Shown: positions 9,828 to 17,604, numbered from the stretch's first letter. The stretch: 43,642 nucleotides of DNA from Massilia sp. YIM B02769 (GCF_030411995.1 NZ_JASNRC010000012.1:157439-201080); one strand, 5' to 3'. Program-made: numbers and translations. Notes: generated by a model from the sequence alone, not told the origin.

Positions 9828-10070
9828 TTAAGCGCGAGATTTTTGTTCTTTTTGCATCCCTGCGCCGTTCAGACCCGGAATCCACCCCATGAAACCGAGC
9901 AGGCCGACGATGCCGATCAGGCAGGTCAGCAGGCCGCCCGCCACCAGCAGGGTCACGTCGTGCGGCGCCACCGCATGCCCGTCCTGCAGCGGCGGCCCCG
10001 CCGACACCAGGCCGAAGGCCGTCACGACCAATCCCCAAACGATGATGCCGATCCACGCGAGGCTATTCAT
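9828..10070 (-). CDS. Hypothetical two-helix membrane protein
   Basis: The 80-residue protein has two hydrophobic helices (WIGIIVWGLVVTAFGLVSAG and DVTLLVAGGLLTCLIGIVGLLGFMGWI) separated by a His-containing loop, and a short basic tail. The ATG at 10070 follows AAGGGG. I do not recognise the family. The second helix and its GWIP ending resemble the N-terminal helix of the neighbouring protein at 10258-11022 (AAIMGWIPSS), which hints at a shared membrane motif. Confidence 0.7.
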   Translation of the reverse strand: MNSLAWIGIIVWGLVVTAFGLVSAGPPLQDGHAVAPHDVTLLVAGGLLTCLIGIVGLLGFMGWIPGLNGAGMQKEQKSRA

Positions 10071-10139
10071 GGTAATCCCCTTTTCGATGGTTGGAGTCTT
10101 GTACCGGATGTGAGGTTCTGGAGTTTCCGGCGTAGAAAC

Positions 10140-10181
10140 ATTCTCGGGCTAGCTCAGCAGTAATTCCGTGCGTTGGCGCAC
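10140..10181 (-). promoter_or_regulatory. Palindromic box and -10 before the two-helix gene
   Basis: GTGCG-TTGG-CGCAC (10168-10181) matches the consensus exactly. GAGAAT (10145-10140) is 22 bp downstream and the ATG is at 10070. Confidence 0.6.
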
Positions 10182-10202
10182 ATTGCACTGGAGAAAATAT
10201 CA

Positions 10203-10232
10203 AGGCCGGGCATCCTCGCGGATGGCCGGCCT
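10203..10232 (-). terminator. Weak terminator after the glycine-zipper gene
   Basis: A 13-bp stem with one mismatch (AGGCCGGGCATCC, 10203-10215, with its partner ending at 10232) has a 4-base loop. The minus-strand tail TTGATATTTTC is only moderately T-rich. Confidence 0.5.
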
Positions 10233-10257
10233 CGAAAAGGAGGTAGGTTGAGCGGGA

Positions 10258-11022
10258 TCAGGCAGCGCGCAGGCGGCCCTTGACGATGCGCACGCGGTCG
10301 CCGTTGCGCCATTGCGGCTGGCTGTTTTGGTGGAAGGTGCGCAGGGTGCCGTCGTCGAGGCGCACGCGGATTTCGTAGCTGGTGGTGGCCTTCATGTTGC
10401 CTTCGACCTGGTTGCCGACCACGGCGCCGCCGATGGCGCCAGCTACGGTCGCCAGCTGGCGGCCATGGCCGCCGCCGATCTGGTTGCCGAGCAGGCCGCC
10501 GACCACGGCACCGCCCGCAGCGCCCAGGCCGCTGCCCTGGGCGCGCTGCTTGATGGCGCGCACCGACTCGACGTTGCCGCAATTGCCGCACCACTTGGGC
10601 GTGTCGGCGGCAGCCACCTGCACCGGCTTGTTCGCGGCTTTCGGATGCGTCACGGGGGCCGGCTCGGCTGGCGCCGGGGCAGGAGCGGGCGCATAGCCCT
10701 GGGCCACTTGCTGGGCCGGGTAAGCGGGCGCCGCCGCGGCTGCCGGGGCCAGCGCCGCCGCGCCGGCGGCTTGCCCGGCCAGCGGATCGGCGGCCGGGTC
10801 AGGCAAGGCCGGGGCCGCCTGGTTGGGCGGCGGCAGGCTGGCGGCCAGCGCGGCGCGGTCGGCCTCGTTCAGCTGGCGGCCGGCATTGCCGCCGATCGAC
10901 GACGGAATCCAGCCCATGATGGCGGCGGTGCCGACCAGGCAGAACAGGACAACGGCGAGCGCCGCGATCAGGAGGAGCGGATGGTGCTGGGCGCGCGCCG
11001 GGGGATTCGGAATATTGTTCAT
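10258..11022 (-). CDS. Glycine-zipper 2TM protein with Pro/Ala linker
   Basis: The 254-residue protein has an N-terminal membrane anchor (LLLIAALAVVLFCLVGTAAIMGW) and a long Ala/Pro-rich linker (about residues 60-135). A WCGNCG cysteine pair follows, then a SlyB/Rick_17kDa-type glycine zipper (GGAVVGGLLGNQIGGGHGR...GAIGGAVVGNQVE), and a C-terminal strand region (YEIRVRLDDGTLRTFHQ...GDRVRIVKGRLRAA). This is the common 'glycine zipper 2TM domain' arrangement, thought to span or brace the periplasm. The CxxC before the zipper could bind metal or form a disulfide. The ATG follows GAGGACA. It is preceded by the box at 11097-11138. Confidence 0.82.
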   Translation of the reverse strand: MNNIPNPPARAQHHPLLLIAALAVVLFCLVGTAAIMGWIPSSIGGNAGRQLNEADRAALAASLPPPNQAAPALPDPAADPLAGQAAGAAALAPAAAAAPAYPAQQVAQGYAPAPAPAPAEPAPVTHPKAANKPVQVAAADTPKWCGNCGNVESVRAIKQRAQGSGLGAAGGAVVGGLLGNQIGGGHGRQLATVAGAIGGAVVGNQVEGNMKATTSYEIRVRLDDGTLRTFHQNSQPQWRNGDRVRIVKGRLRAA

Positions 11023-11096
11023 GGCTTGTCCTCGACAGATTGCAGGCCGCTCGTACGGCCCGCACGGCCAGGCAGCGCGCCCGGTCGACGATTAGG

Positions 11097-11138
11097 ATTG
11101 TCCTCAGGAACAACAAGCTATTCCGTGCGTCACCGAAC
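11097..11138 (-). promoter_or_regulatory. Palindromic box between the glycine-zipper gene and the Crp/Fnr regulator gene
   Basis: GTGCG-TCAC-CGAAC (11125-11138) fits GTNCG-N4-CGNAC. GACAAT (11102-11097) lies 22 bp downstream on the minus strand. In the other direction TACCCT (11162-11167) is 23 bp away, so the regulator gene at 11257 might be controlled from the same box. Confidence 0.55.
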
Positions 11139-11256
11139 ATACTTCTCCCTATGGTCGGCTTTACCCTGATCGAAATTGTTTGCAAATGTATCCGCCGCCC
11201 GCAGCCCATCCTTTCCATTGAAAGGCGGGACGCGTGCAGCCTACTACGAGGGTCCG

Positions 11257-11988
11257 ATGAACTTTGCCGCTTCCCACGACGTCGCCGAGCACAACGCCAA
11301 TTTGTTGCTGGCCGCGCTCCCGCCGCAGGAGCTGGCCCAGGTGTTGCCGATGCTCGACCAGGTAAAGGTCGAAGCAGGAGAGGTGCTGTCCGAAGCGGGC
11401 GAGCCCTTCCACCACATTTACTTTCCCCACGATTGCCTGATTTCGCTGCTCGGCGTCGCCGGCGGGCGCCTGACGCTCGAGGTCGGCCTGGTCGGACGCG
11501 AAGGCATGCTTGGCGCCACTGTCGCGCTCGGCCACCAGACGGCGCAAACACGCGCCGTGGTGCAGCGTCCCGGCAGCGCCAGCCGCATGCGCAGCAGCGA
11601 CTTCCGCGCCGAGTTCGCACGCAACCCGGCACTGCAGCGCGTGCTCTACCGCTATACCGACACGCTGCTGGCGCAGGCGATCCAGATCGCCGTCTGCAGC
11701 CGTTTCCACGTATTGGAAGCGCGCCTGGCGCGCTCGCTGCTGATCACGCGCGACCGCCTGCAGTCCGACAAGTTCCACCTCACGCACGAGTTCCTGGCCC
11801 ACGCGTTGGGGGTGCGCCGGGTCGGCGTGACGAAGGCGGCCAGCGCGCTGCAGCAGCAGGGGCTGATCATCTACAGCCGCGGCAACATCGAGATCCTCGA
11901 TCCGGTCGGGCTGGCGGCGGCGGCCTGCACCTGCTACGAGATCGTCAAGGATGCGTCGGTCGGGGCCTTGTCGAGCGCCTTCGTCTAA
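11257..11988 (+). CDS. Crp/Fnr-family transcriptional regulator (orphan)
   Basis: The 243-residue protein has a cyclic-nucleotide-binding-like domain (residues about 15-120, including GEVLSEAGEPFHHIYFP and EVGLVGREGMLGA), a long dimerisation helix, and a winged HTH (about 174-215). The HTH runs LTHEFLAHALGVRRVGVTKAASALQQQGLI. It lacks the Fnr iron-sulfur cysteine cluster, and its recognition helix (RRVGVTKAAS) differs from the E..SR of Fnr and RE..R of Crp, so ligand and site are unknown. I chose the ATG at 11257, behind GAGGG. It sits in the middle of twelve promoters that share a Crp/Fnr-sized palindrome, making it the best local candidate to bind them; this is inference. Confidence 0.88.
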   Translation: MNFAASHDVAEHNANLLLAALPPQELAQVLPMLDQVKVEAGEVLSEAGEPFHHIYFPHDCLISLLGVAGGRLTLEVGLVGREGMLGATVALGHQTAQTRAVVQRPGSASRMRSSDFRAEFARNPALQRVLYRYTDTLLAQAIQIAVCSRFHVLEARLARSLLITRDRLQSDKFHLTHEFLAHALGVRRVGVTKAASALQQQGLIIYSRGNIEILDPVGLAAAACTCYEIVKDASVGALSSAFV

Positions 11989-11996
11989 TTTGGCGC

Positions 11997-12128
11997 GTAG
12001 GGTGGGCCGGGCCGCGCTAGGCGCCCCGTGCCCACGCGTGAACGCCGATCATTGTTGGCCTGGTTCGTCTCGATACGACGCCAACAATGATCATGCTTCA
12101 CGCGTGGGCACAGGAGCGCCCACCCTAC
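11997..12128. repeat. REP/REPIN-like long inverted repeat
   Basis: The arms begin GTAGGGTGGGC (11997) and end GCCCACCCTAC (12128). They share GTGCCCACGCGTGAA and GATCATTGTTGGC in inverted order around a short centre (about 12060-12080). The left arm carries about 14 extra bases. It follows the regulator gene, shares its GTAGGGTGG and GCCCACGCG words with other repeats in the window, and could also fold as a transcript-end structure. Confidence 0.8.
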
Positions 12129-12212
12129 CTATTCCACGGTCATCGCCCCCATTGACAAACCTCGCCCCGTCAACAACAACGTCCCCATAAACAAAAACGC
12201 CCCCCACAAACA

Positions 12213-12238
12213 ACAACGCCCCGCAAGCGGGGCGTTGT
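12213..12238 (-). terminator. Terminator of the BON-osmB operon
   Basis: A 12-bp perfect stem (ACAACGCCCCGC, 12213-12224) has a 2-base loop and pairs with 12227-12238. On the minus strand a GTTTGT tail follows. It is 20 bp after the osmB-like stop codon. Confidence 0.8.
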
Positions 12239-12258
12239 CGCATCGGGCTGAAAACGAT

Positions 12259-12480
12259 TTAGTTCGTTTTACCGGTCTGGTTGCCGATCACGCCGCCGAC
12301 AGCTGCGCCGCCAACGGTGCCGACTGCCGAGCCACCGGTCAGGACGCCGCCGACCACTGCGCCGGCGCCGGCGCCGATGGCGGTGTTCTTGTCCTGCTGC
12401 GACATGCCGGCGCAGCCGGTCAGGCCCAGGGCCAGGGTTGCGATGGTTGCGCTCACTGCCAGTTGTTTGATGGTTTTCAT
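12259..12480 (-). CDS. osmB: OsmB-like osmotically inducible lipoprotein
   Basis: The 73-residue lipoprotein (signal ALGLTGC) carries DKNTAIGAGAGAVVGGVLT, then GSAVGTVGGAAVGGVIGNQTGK. This closely parallels the 72-residue E. coli OsmB (RDRNTAIGAGAGALGG...), both in length and in the glycine-zipper register. In E. coli osmB is induced by osmotic and envelope stress. The gene starts 22 bp after the BON gene with an AAGGAGA site, so it should be co-transcribed from the box at 12866-12907. Confidence 0.85.
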   Translation of the reverse strand: MKTIKQLAVSATIATLALGLTGCAGMSQQDKNTAIGAGAGAVVGGVLTGGSAVGTVGGAAVGGVIGNQTGKTN

Positions 12481-12502
12481 GATGATCTCCTTGGGTGGGG
12501 TT

Positions 12503-12823
12503 TTACTTCAGGCGCAGGTCGTTATGGACCGACTTGACGCCCTTCACGGTGCGCGCAACCGACGCTGCGGTTGCCACATTCTCTGCCGAGCCGACATAAC
12601 CGCTCAGCCTGACAATGCCTTCGCGGGTCGCGACATCGATGTCCGCTGCCTGCAGCTCCGGCGCCTTGCCGATCGCCGCCTGCACACCGGTGGTGATCGT
12701 GGCGTCGTCCACGGCCCGGGCCTCGGTCCTTCCCGGCACGTTGCCGGAAGTGGCACAGCCGCTGGCCATGCCTCCGATGCCCAGGGCCGCACACAGTGCC
12801 GCGGCCGCTTTCCAGTGCGTCAT
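12503..12823 (-). CDS. BON-domain lipoprotein
   Basis: The 106-residue protein has a lipoprotein signal (MASGC) and one BON domain (VDDATITTGVQAAIGK...IDVATREGIVRLSGYVGS...ARTVKGVKSVHNDLRLK). BON domains, as in OsmY, bind phospholipid membranes and are induced under osmotic stress. It is a paralogue of the protein at 20503-20817. It leads a two-gene operon with the OsmB-like gene and follows the box at 12866-12907. The ATG at 12823 is behind AGGAACC. Confidence 0.87.
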   Translation of the reverse strand: MTHWKAAAALCAALGIGGMASGCATSGNVPGRTEARAVDDATITTGVQAAIGKAPELQAADIDVATREGIVRLSGYVGSAENVATAASVARTVKGVKSVHNDLRLK

Positions 12824-12865
12824 GCAGGTTCCTCGAATGCCGTTCTACGGTCCGGCGATGGGTTC

Positions 12866-12907
12866 AGAATAGGCCATCGCGGCAATGTGGTCTGTTCGGC
12901 AACACAC
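12866..12907 (-). promoter_or_regulatory. Palindromic box (one mismatch) and TATTCT -10 before the BON-osmB operon
   Basis: GTTCG-GCAA-CACAC (12894-12907) has one mismatch to the consensus. TATTCT (12871-12866) lies exactly 22 bp downstream, the same -10 hexamer as at 19625-19620 and 24508-24503. Confidence 0.55.
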
Positions 12908-12955
12908 ACTGTGGCTGGCCCCGTTTCATGGCGCATTGCACCTGTCTCTCATCCA

Positions 12956-15019
12956 TTACTTCTTGGTCTTGCCAGGCGGTGGCGCGGTTGGCTTGGCGTT
13001 CGCCAGGGCCACTAGCCTGGCGCAGTCGCTGTTCTCGCCAGGGCCGGTATTGATCAGCGGGAGCAGGGCCGCCACCGGCGCGGCGATGGTCGCCAGGGCT
13101 GCCGCGCCGCCCGCCTTCAGGGCCAGCGTCTTCTTGTCGACCGACACGTCGGGGTCGCTGAAGGTGCCGCGCACGTACAGCGGCGCGCGCAGCGTGAACA
13201 GGCGCAGGGCCTTGGTCTCGGGTTTCACCGTCAGGTTCATGCCCTCGTTGCCCAGGTTCACGTTGCCGCTGACGTTGATGATCGCCTCTTTCGTATCGAC
13301 CACGAACACCTGCGACTGCATCACGCCCTTCTTGACATCGAAGTCGGCCGCCAGGCAGTTCAACTCCACCGGCTTGTCGCCGAACAGCTTGGTCAGGACG
13401 ATGTTGCCGACGTTCAGTCCGGCCATTTCGAGCAGCATCTTGCTGATCGTGCCCTGGTTCACCAGCGCCTTCACCTCGCCGTTCGAGGTGCCGAGCAGGG
13501 CGGCGACCGAGGTGCCGGTGGCCGACAGCTGCGCGTCGCCGTTCACCTGGCCGACGGTGGCCTGCATCTGCTCGATGGTCGGGAACAGCTGCTTGATCTG
13601 GATGTGGCGCGCCGAGACCTTGGCGGTGGCCGCGATGGTGTTGCCGGCCTTGCCGCTGCCATCTAAACGGATGGTCGAGCGCAGGGTGCCGCCGGCCACG
13701 CCGAAGTCGAGCGGGGCCAGGGTGATGACGCCGTCCTTCATGATCAGGTGGGCCGAGAGCTTGCTGATCGGCAGGGTCTTCTCGCGGACAATCCTGTCCG
13801 CCGCGTAGCGCACGTCGGCATCGATGGCTTTCCAGCGCTCGGTGCGGAACTCTTCCACCGGCAAGACCTTGCCGCCCGGCTGCACGGCCTCGACGCCGCG
13901 CGCCTTCTTGCTCGCGTTCGAGTCGGCGCCGACCAGCGGACCGAGATCCTCGAACACCAGCTTGTTCGACGCCACGTTGCCCGACAGCTTGCCGCGCGGC
14001 TTGCCGCCTTCGTAGACCAGTTTGCCGTGGATGTCGCTGCTGCCGACCTTGCCCTTGAAGTCCTCGTAGGTCCAGCGGCCGTATTCACGGTCGAGCTCGC
14101 CGCGCAGGCGGCCCGAGGTCGAGAAGGCCGGGGTTTCCGGCAGCGTGATGCCAGTGAAGTTGTACAGGCGCGCCATGCTGCGGCCGGCCAGTTCCAGCTG
14201 CAAATCGACCGCCTTCAGCCTGGCCGGGGAGGTGACCGTGCCTTCGATCGCGATGCGGCTGGGGCCGCTGCGCATGTCGGCCTGGACCGGGTAGGGCGTG
14301 TTCTGGTCCTTCAGCGACAGCACCTGGCCTACCTTGCCGCCGCCCGTGACCGGGGCGCCGTTGTAGCTGCCGCCGACCTCGAAGCTGACCCCGTATTTCG
14401 GATCGTTGGCCAGGGTGCGCACATTCGCCGTGACGTCGGCCTTGGTGACCGCGTCGACGAAGCGCACCACGCCGTCGGTGAGGACGATGCGCTCGAGGTC
14501 GAGCTTCCACTTCGATTCCTTTTCCTGCTTCTTGTAGACCCAGTTGTAGTGGCTGGCGTCGGTGCGCACCAGGTCGACGCGCGGCGCGTCGAAGCGCAGT
14601 ACCGGGATGCCGATCGTGTGGTGCAGCAGGCCGAGCGGGTTCAGCGAGAACGAAAACTGTTTGACAGCCGCCATGTCGGCCTGCTGCATGTGGGCCGGGT
14701 TGCCGACGTGGACGTCGTTGGCGATCAGGTGCGGCCAGGGGATCCAGTCGCGCAGGTTGCGGTCGCCCGGCGCCATCTTGCGCGCAGGGATTTCCCATTC
14801 CACGTTGAGGTTGCCGCGGATGGCGAACGGGCGTTCGATGGCTTCGCTCACCTTGGCATTCAGCCAGGGGCGGGCCTTGTTCCAGTCAAAGGTCAGGATG
14901 AAAATGACGGCGATGACCGGGATCGCAATCAGGATACCGATTGCGCCGAGGATGATTTTCTTGCGGCGGCCGCTGTGGGGCTTGACGCTGCCGTGCTGGG
15001 GAGTGGTGGTGTCTGGCAT
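12956..15019 (-). CDS. AsmA-family protein
   Basis: The 687-residue protein has a short cytoplasmic N-terminus, one membrane anchor (KIILGAIGILIAIPVIAVIFILTF, about residues 20-43), and a long periplasmic beta-rich region typical of AsmA. Its C-terminal AsmA_2-like stretch is TVGQVNGDAQLSATGTSVAALLGTSNGEVKAL...NVGNIVLTKLFGD. AsmA-like proteins are thought to form bridge-like conduits for phospholipid transport to the outer membrane. The ATG at 15019 follows GAAGGAT. It is transcribed divergently from the DUF4398 gene, each with its own palindromic box. Confidence 0.88.
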   Translation of the reverse strand: MPDTTTPQHGSVKPHSGRRKKIILGAIGILIAIPVIAVIFILTFDWNKARPWLNAKVSEAIERPFAIRGNLNVEWEIPARKMAPGDRNLRDWIPWPHLIANDVHVGNPAHMQQADMAAVKQFSFSLNPLGLLHHTIGIPVLRFDAPRVDLVRTDASHYNWVYKKQEKESKWKLDLERIVLTDGVVRFVDAVTKADVTANVRTLANDPKYGVSFEVGGSYNGAPVTGGGKVGQVLSLKDQNTPYPVQADMRSGPSRIAIEGTVTSPARLKAVDLQLELAGRSMARLYNFTGITLPETPAFSTSGRLRGELDREYGRWTYEDFKGKVGSSDIHGKLVYEGGKPRGKLSGNVASNKLVFEDLGPLVGADSNASKKARGVEAVQPGGKVLPVEEFRTERWKAIDADVRYAADRIVREKTLPISKLSAHLIMKDGVITLAPLDFGVAGGTLRSTIRLDGSGKAGNTIAATAKVSARHIQIKQLFPTIEQMQATVGQVNGDAQLSATGTSVAALLGTSNGEVKALVNQGTISKMLLEMAGLNVGNIVLTKLFGDKPVELNCLAADFDVKKGVMQSQVFVVDTKEAIINVSGNVNLGNEGMNLTVKPETKALRLFTLRAPLYVRGTFSDPDVSVDKKTLALKAGGAAALATIAAPVAALLPLINTGPGENSDCARLVALANAKPTAPPPGKTKK

Positions 15020-15052
15020 GACGATCCTTCGCTGGGTGTCAGTGTTGAAGCC

Positions 15053-15095
15053 AGCTTAGCGCAAAGGCAAGGGTCATCAATGTGCGGTGTCGCAC
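15053..15095 (-). promoter_or_regulatory. Palindromic box and -10 before the AsmA gene
   Basis: GTGCG-GTGT-CGCAC (15082-15095) is an exact match. TAAGCT (15058-15053) is 23 bp downstream and the ATG is 62 bp from the box. Confidence 0.55.
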
Positions 15096-15131
15096 GCTGA
15101 AAACGGATGAGCATTGCGATCTATGGTCAGT

Positions 15132-15173
15132 GTGCGCTAGCGTACCGAACTCGTCTGATAACAGGCTTATAAC
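15132..15173 (+). promoter_or_regulatory. Palindromic box and TATAAC -10 before the DUF4398 operon
   Basis: GTGCG-CTAG-CGTAC (15132-15145) is followed by TATAAC (15168-15173) after 22 bp, placing the box centre about 41.5 bp before a start near 15180. The box is 62 bp from the ATG at 15208, the mirror of the AsmA box distance. Confidence 0.65.
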
Positions 15174-15207
15174 GTTAACAACTTCCTCACATAAACAGGA
15201 GAACAGG

Positions 15208-15594
15208 ATGGACAAGCAATTCCCGATGAAGCGTGTAGTTGGCAGTGCCGCCCTTGCGGCGATGCTGGTACTGACCGGTTGCGCCAGCCAGAAAGCGCCG
15301 GCCACCGCCGATGTCGCGGTGTCGCGCAATGCAGTCCAGAACGCCGTGCAGGCGGGCGCCGCCGAGCTGGCCCCGGCCGAGATCACCGCGGCGCGCGCCA
15401 AGATGATGCGCGCCAACGAAGCCCTGGCCGCACGCGACTACAAGCTGGCGCGCGAGCTGGCCATGCAGGCCCAGGCCGATGCGCAACTGGCGCAGAGCAA
15501 GGCGAACTCGGCCAAGGCCACCGCCGCATCCGACGCGCTGAACGAAGACCTGCGCGTGCTGCGCCAGGAAGTCGAACGCGCAAACTCGCAATAA
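15208..15594 (+). CDS. DUF4398 lipoprotein
   Basis: The 128-residue protein starts MDKQFPMKRV behind AGGAGAACAGG and has a lipoprotein signal (LVLTGC). An alpha-helical, Ala-rich DUF4398 region follows (LAPAEITAARAKMMRANEALAARDYKLARELAMQAQADAQLA), then a coiled-coil tail. DUF4398 is a periplasmic helical domain of unknown role that often pairs with OmpA domains, as in the next gene. It is the first gene of a same-strand run to 18405 of six closely spaced genes, although an imperfect terminator at 15629-15657 may make expression partial. Confidence 0.82.
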   Translation: MDKQFPMKRVVGSAALAAMLVLTGCASQKAPATADVAVSRNAVQNAVQAGAAELAPAEITAARAKMMRANEALAARDYKLARELAMQAQADAQLAQSKANSAKATAASDALNEDLRVLRQEVERANSQ

Positions 15595-15628
15595 AGACTG
15601 TAGTAACTGAGCGCAGTACCAGAAGAGC

Positions 15629-15657
15629 AGGGGCCGCGCCTGTGGCGCGCCTCTTTT
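15629..15657 (+). terminator. Imperfect terminator or attenuator between DUF4398 and OmpA genes
   Basis: A GC-rich imperfect hairpin (AGGGGCCGCGCC with GGCGCGCCTCT) is followed by a T-run. It may reduce rather than stop read-through. Confidence 0.5.
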
Positions 15658-15723
15658 TCCGCCAACGATAGCGAGGAGCGCCGCCCGCAGGCATGCGGCG
15701 GCGCCATCAAGGAGGGCAAGAAC

Positions 15724-16647
15724 ATGAAAAACCGTTTCCTGAAACCGGCCGTCTTCGCCAGCGCCATCCTGCTGGCCGCCTGCAGCAGCACGCCGACCAC
15801 CACGCCGACGCTGGACCAGGCGCGCGCCGATTTCGTTTCCGCCAACAATAACCCGCAAGTCTCGACCTACGCGCCGCTGGAGTTCCGCGACGCCAGCGCC
15901 GCGCTCGACCGCGCCAATACCGCCGCCGCCAAGAAGGAAAGCCTGGAAGACATCGACCGCCTGGCCTATGTGGCGAAACAGAAGATCGCCACCGCCCAGG
16001 AAGTGGCGCGCGCCAAGGCCGCCGAAGCCAACATCGCGAACGCCTCGATGGAGCGCAACGCCGTGCGCCTGGAAGCGCGCACCGCCGAAGCCGAACGCGC
16101 GAAACGCGAAGCCGAACGCGCGAAACGCGAAGCCGAAGCCGCGCAGGCCGCCGCCATGACCGCCCAGCAGCAGGCAAATGCCGCCGCCGAGCAGAACCGC
16201 GCCCTGGCCGAACGCGCCGCCAAGCTCGAAGCGATGCTGGTCGAGCTGCACGCCAAGCAGACCGAGCGCGGCATGGTCGTCACCATCGGCGACGTGCTGT
16301 TCGCCACCAACCAGGCCACGCTGACGCCGAACGGAACCTCGACCCTGCGCAAGCTCGCCGAGGTGATGCAGCAGAACCCGGAGCGTACCGTGCTGGTCGA
16401 AGGGTTTACCGACAGCACCGGCAGCTCGAGCTACAACCAGGACTTGTCGCAGCGCCGCGCGAATGCGGTGGCCACGGCACTGGGCGAAATGGGTGTCGAG
16501 CGCCAGCGCATCGCCACCAAGGCCTATGGTGAAGCCTTCCCGGTCGCGGCCAACGACAACGCCGGCAACCGCCAGCTGAACCGCCGCGTGGAGATCGTGC
16601 TGTCGAACGGCAATGCGCCGATTCCGCAGCGCACCGCCGGACGCTGA
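15724..16647 (+). CDS. DUF4398-OmpA fusion lipoprotein
   Basis: The 307-residue lipoprotein (signal LLAAC) has an N-terminal DUF4398-like helical part (residues about 25-90) and a long Ala/Glu/Arg coiled coil (about 90-178). Its C-terminal OmpA domain shows TERGMVVTIGDVLFATNQATL, EGFTDSTGSSSYNQDLSQRRA and NRQLNRRVEIVL. The coiled coil should place the peptidoglycan-binding domain away from the outer membrane. A 21-bp duplication at 16087-16128 repeats EAERAKR exactly. The ATG follows GGAGGGCAAGAAC. Confidence 0.88.
   Translation: MKNRFLKPAVFASAILLAACSSTPTTTPTLDQARADFVSANNNPQVSTYAPLEFRDASAALDRANTAAAKKESLEDIDRLAYVAKQKIATAQEVARAKAAEANIANASMERNAVRLEARTAEAERAKREAERAKREAEAAQAAAMTAQQQANAAAEQNRALAERAAKLEAMLVELHAKQTERGMVVTIGDVLFATNQATLTPNGTSTLRKLAEVMQQNPERTVLVEGFTDSTGSSSYNQDLSQRRANAVATALGEMGVERQRIATKAYGEAFPVAANDNAGNRQLNRRVEIVLSNGNAPIPQRTAGR
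16087..16128 (+). repeat. In-frame 21-bp tandem duplication in the OmpA coiled coil
   Basis: Two identical 21-bp units (16087-16107 and 16108-16128) each encode EAERAKR, and a truncated third unit follows. The repeat is one heptad long, so the coiled-coil register is kept. Confidence 0.9.
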
Positions 16648-16681
16648 GCCCAGTACGCGGATTTGAAATAAAGGAAGCATC

Positions 16682-17221
16682 ATGGAACATACCGGCAAGC
16701 CCCTGGCGCATGGTTTCGATATCGAAGCCATCCGCCGCGCCGCGGCCAACATCGACGAAGGCGCCGTCACCGAAGGCTACGCGGCCGACCGCGAAGCCGT
16801 CATCGCCATGCTCAACGATGCGCTCGCCACCGAGCTGCTGTGCGTGCTGCGCTACAAGCGGCACTACTACACCGTCAGTGGGCCGAACAACGGCGCCCTG
16901 AAGACCGAGTTCCTCGAGCACGCCCAGCAGGAGCAGGACCACGCCGACCGCATCGCCGAGCGCATCGTGCAACTGAACGGTTCGCCGAACTTCAACCCGG
17001 CCACGCTGACCGCGCGTTCGCATGCCGAGTACGACGATTCCGACGACACGCAGGCCATGGTGCGCGCCGACCTGATCGCCGAGCGCGTGGCCATCGAGTC
17101 CTACCGCCAGATGATCGCGGCGATCGGCGACAAGGACCCGACCACGCGCCAGATGCTCACCGAGATCCTCGCCGTCGAGGAAGAGCACGCCGACGACATG
17201 CGCGATTTCCTCGTGCCGTAA
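16682..17221 (+). CDS. Ferritin-like (bacterioferritin-type) protein
   Basis: The 179-residue four-helix protein carries a di-iron ligand pattern. Glu appears in LATELLCVLRY, ExxH in EFLEHAQQEQDHADR, Glu in ERVAIESY, and Glu/ExxH in EILAVEEEHADD. This fits ferritin-like/bacterioferritin proteins that oxidise and store iron or protect against peroxide. No haem-ligand Met can be assigned with confidence. It begins 34 bp after the OmpA gene behind AAAGGAAG and leads into yqjD-like genes, so a stress context is likely. Confidence 0.82.
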   Translation: MEHTGKPLAHGFDIEAIRRAAANIDEGAVTEGYAADREAVIAMLNDALATELLCVLRYKRHYYTVSGPNNGALKTEFLEHAQQEQDHADRIAERIVQLNGSPNFNPATLTARSHAEYDDSDDTQAMVRADLIAERVAIESYRQMIAAIGDKDPTTRQMLTEILAVEEEHADDMRDFLVP

Positions 17222-17262
17222 ACGTTTAACCCCAACCTTATAACCAACAACAGGAGTGCATC

Positions 17263-17586
17263 ATGCAAGACACCAACGCCCGCTCGATCGACAACAACAT
17301 GAAAGACGCCAGCGCCGACATGAAAGCCCTGGTCAAGGATGCGCAATCGCTGCTGAGCGCCGCCGCTTCGCTGACCGGCGACAAGGCCGACGAGCTGCGT
17401 TCGCGCGGCATGGAAATGCTGGACCGCGCCATGGGCAAGGCCAGCCAGTACCAGGGTCAAGCTGTCGTCAAGAGCAAGGAACTGGCGCACACGGCCGATG
17501 TCTATGTTAAAGACAATCCATGGCGCACCGTGGTCGCCGCCGCCAGCGTCGGCCTGCTGGTCGGCATCGTTCTGGGTCGTAAATAA
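17263..17586 (+). CDS. yqjD: YqjD/ElaB-family (DUF883) protein
   Basis: The 107-residue protein has an amphipathic helical region (NMKDASADMKALVKDAQSLLSAAASLTGDKADELR...) and a C-terminal membrane segment (VKDNPWRTVVAAASVGLLVGIVLGRK). This is the DUF883 pattern, including the NPWRTV and LLVGxxLGR ending. E. coli YqjD and ElaB are tail-anchored, RpoS-dependent and bind ribosomes in stationary phase. It is followed by a YqjE-like gene as in E. coli. The ATG follows CAGGAGT. Confidence 0.9.
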   Translation: MQDTNARSIDNNMKDASADMKALVKDAQSLLSAAASLTGDKADELRSRGMEMLDRAMGKASQYQGQAVVKSKELAHTADVYVKDNPWRTVVAAASVGLLVGIVLGRK

Positions 17587-17604
17587 TCACCGCCGGAGAA
17601 CGCC

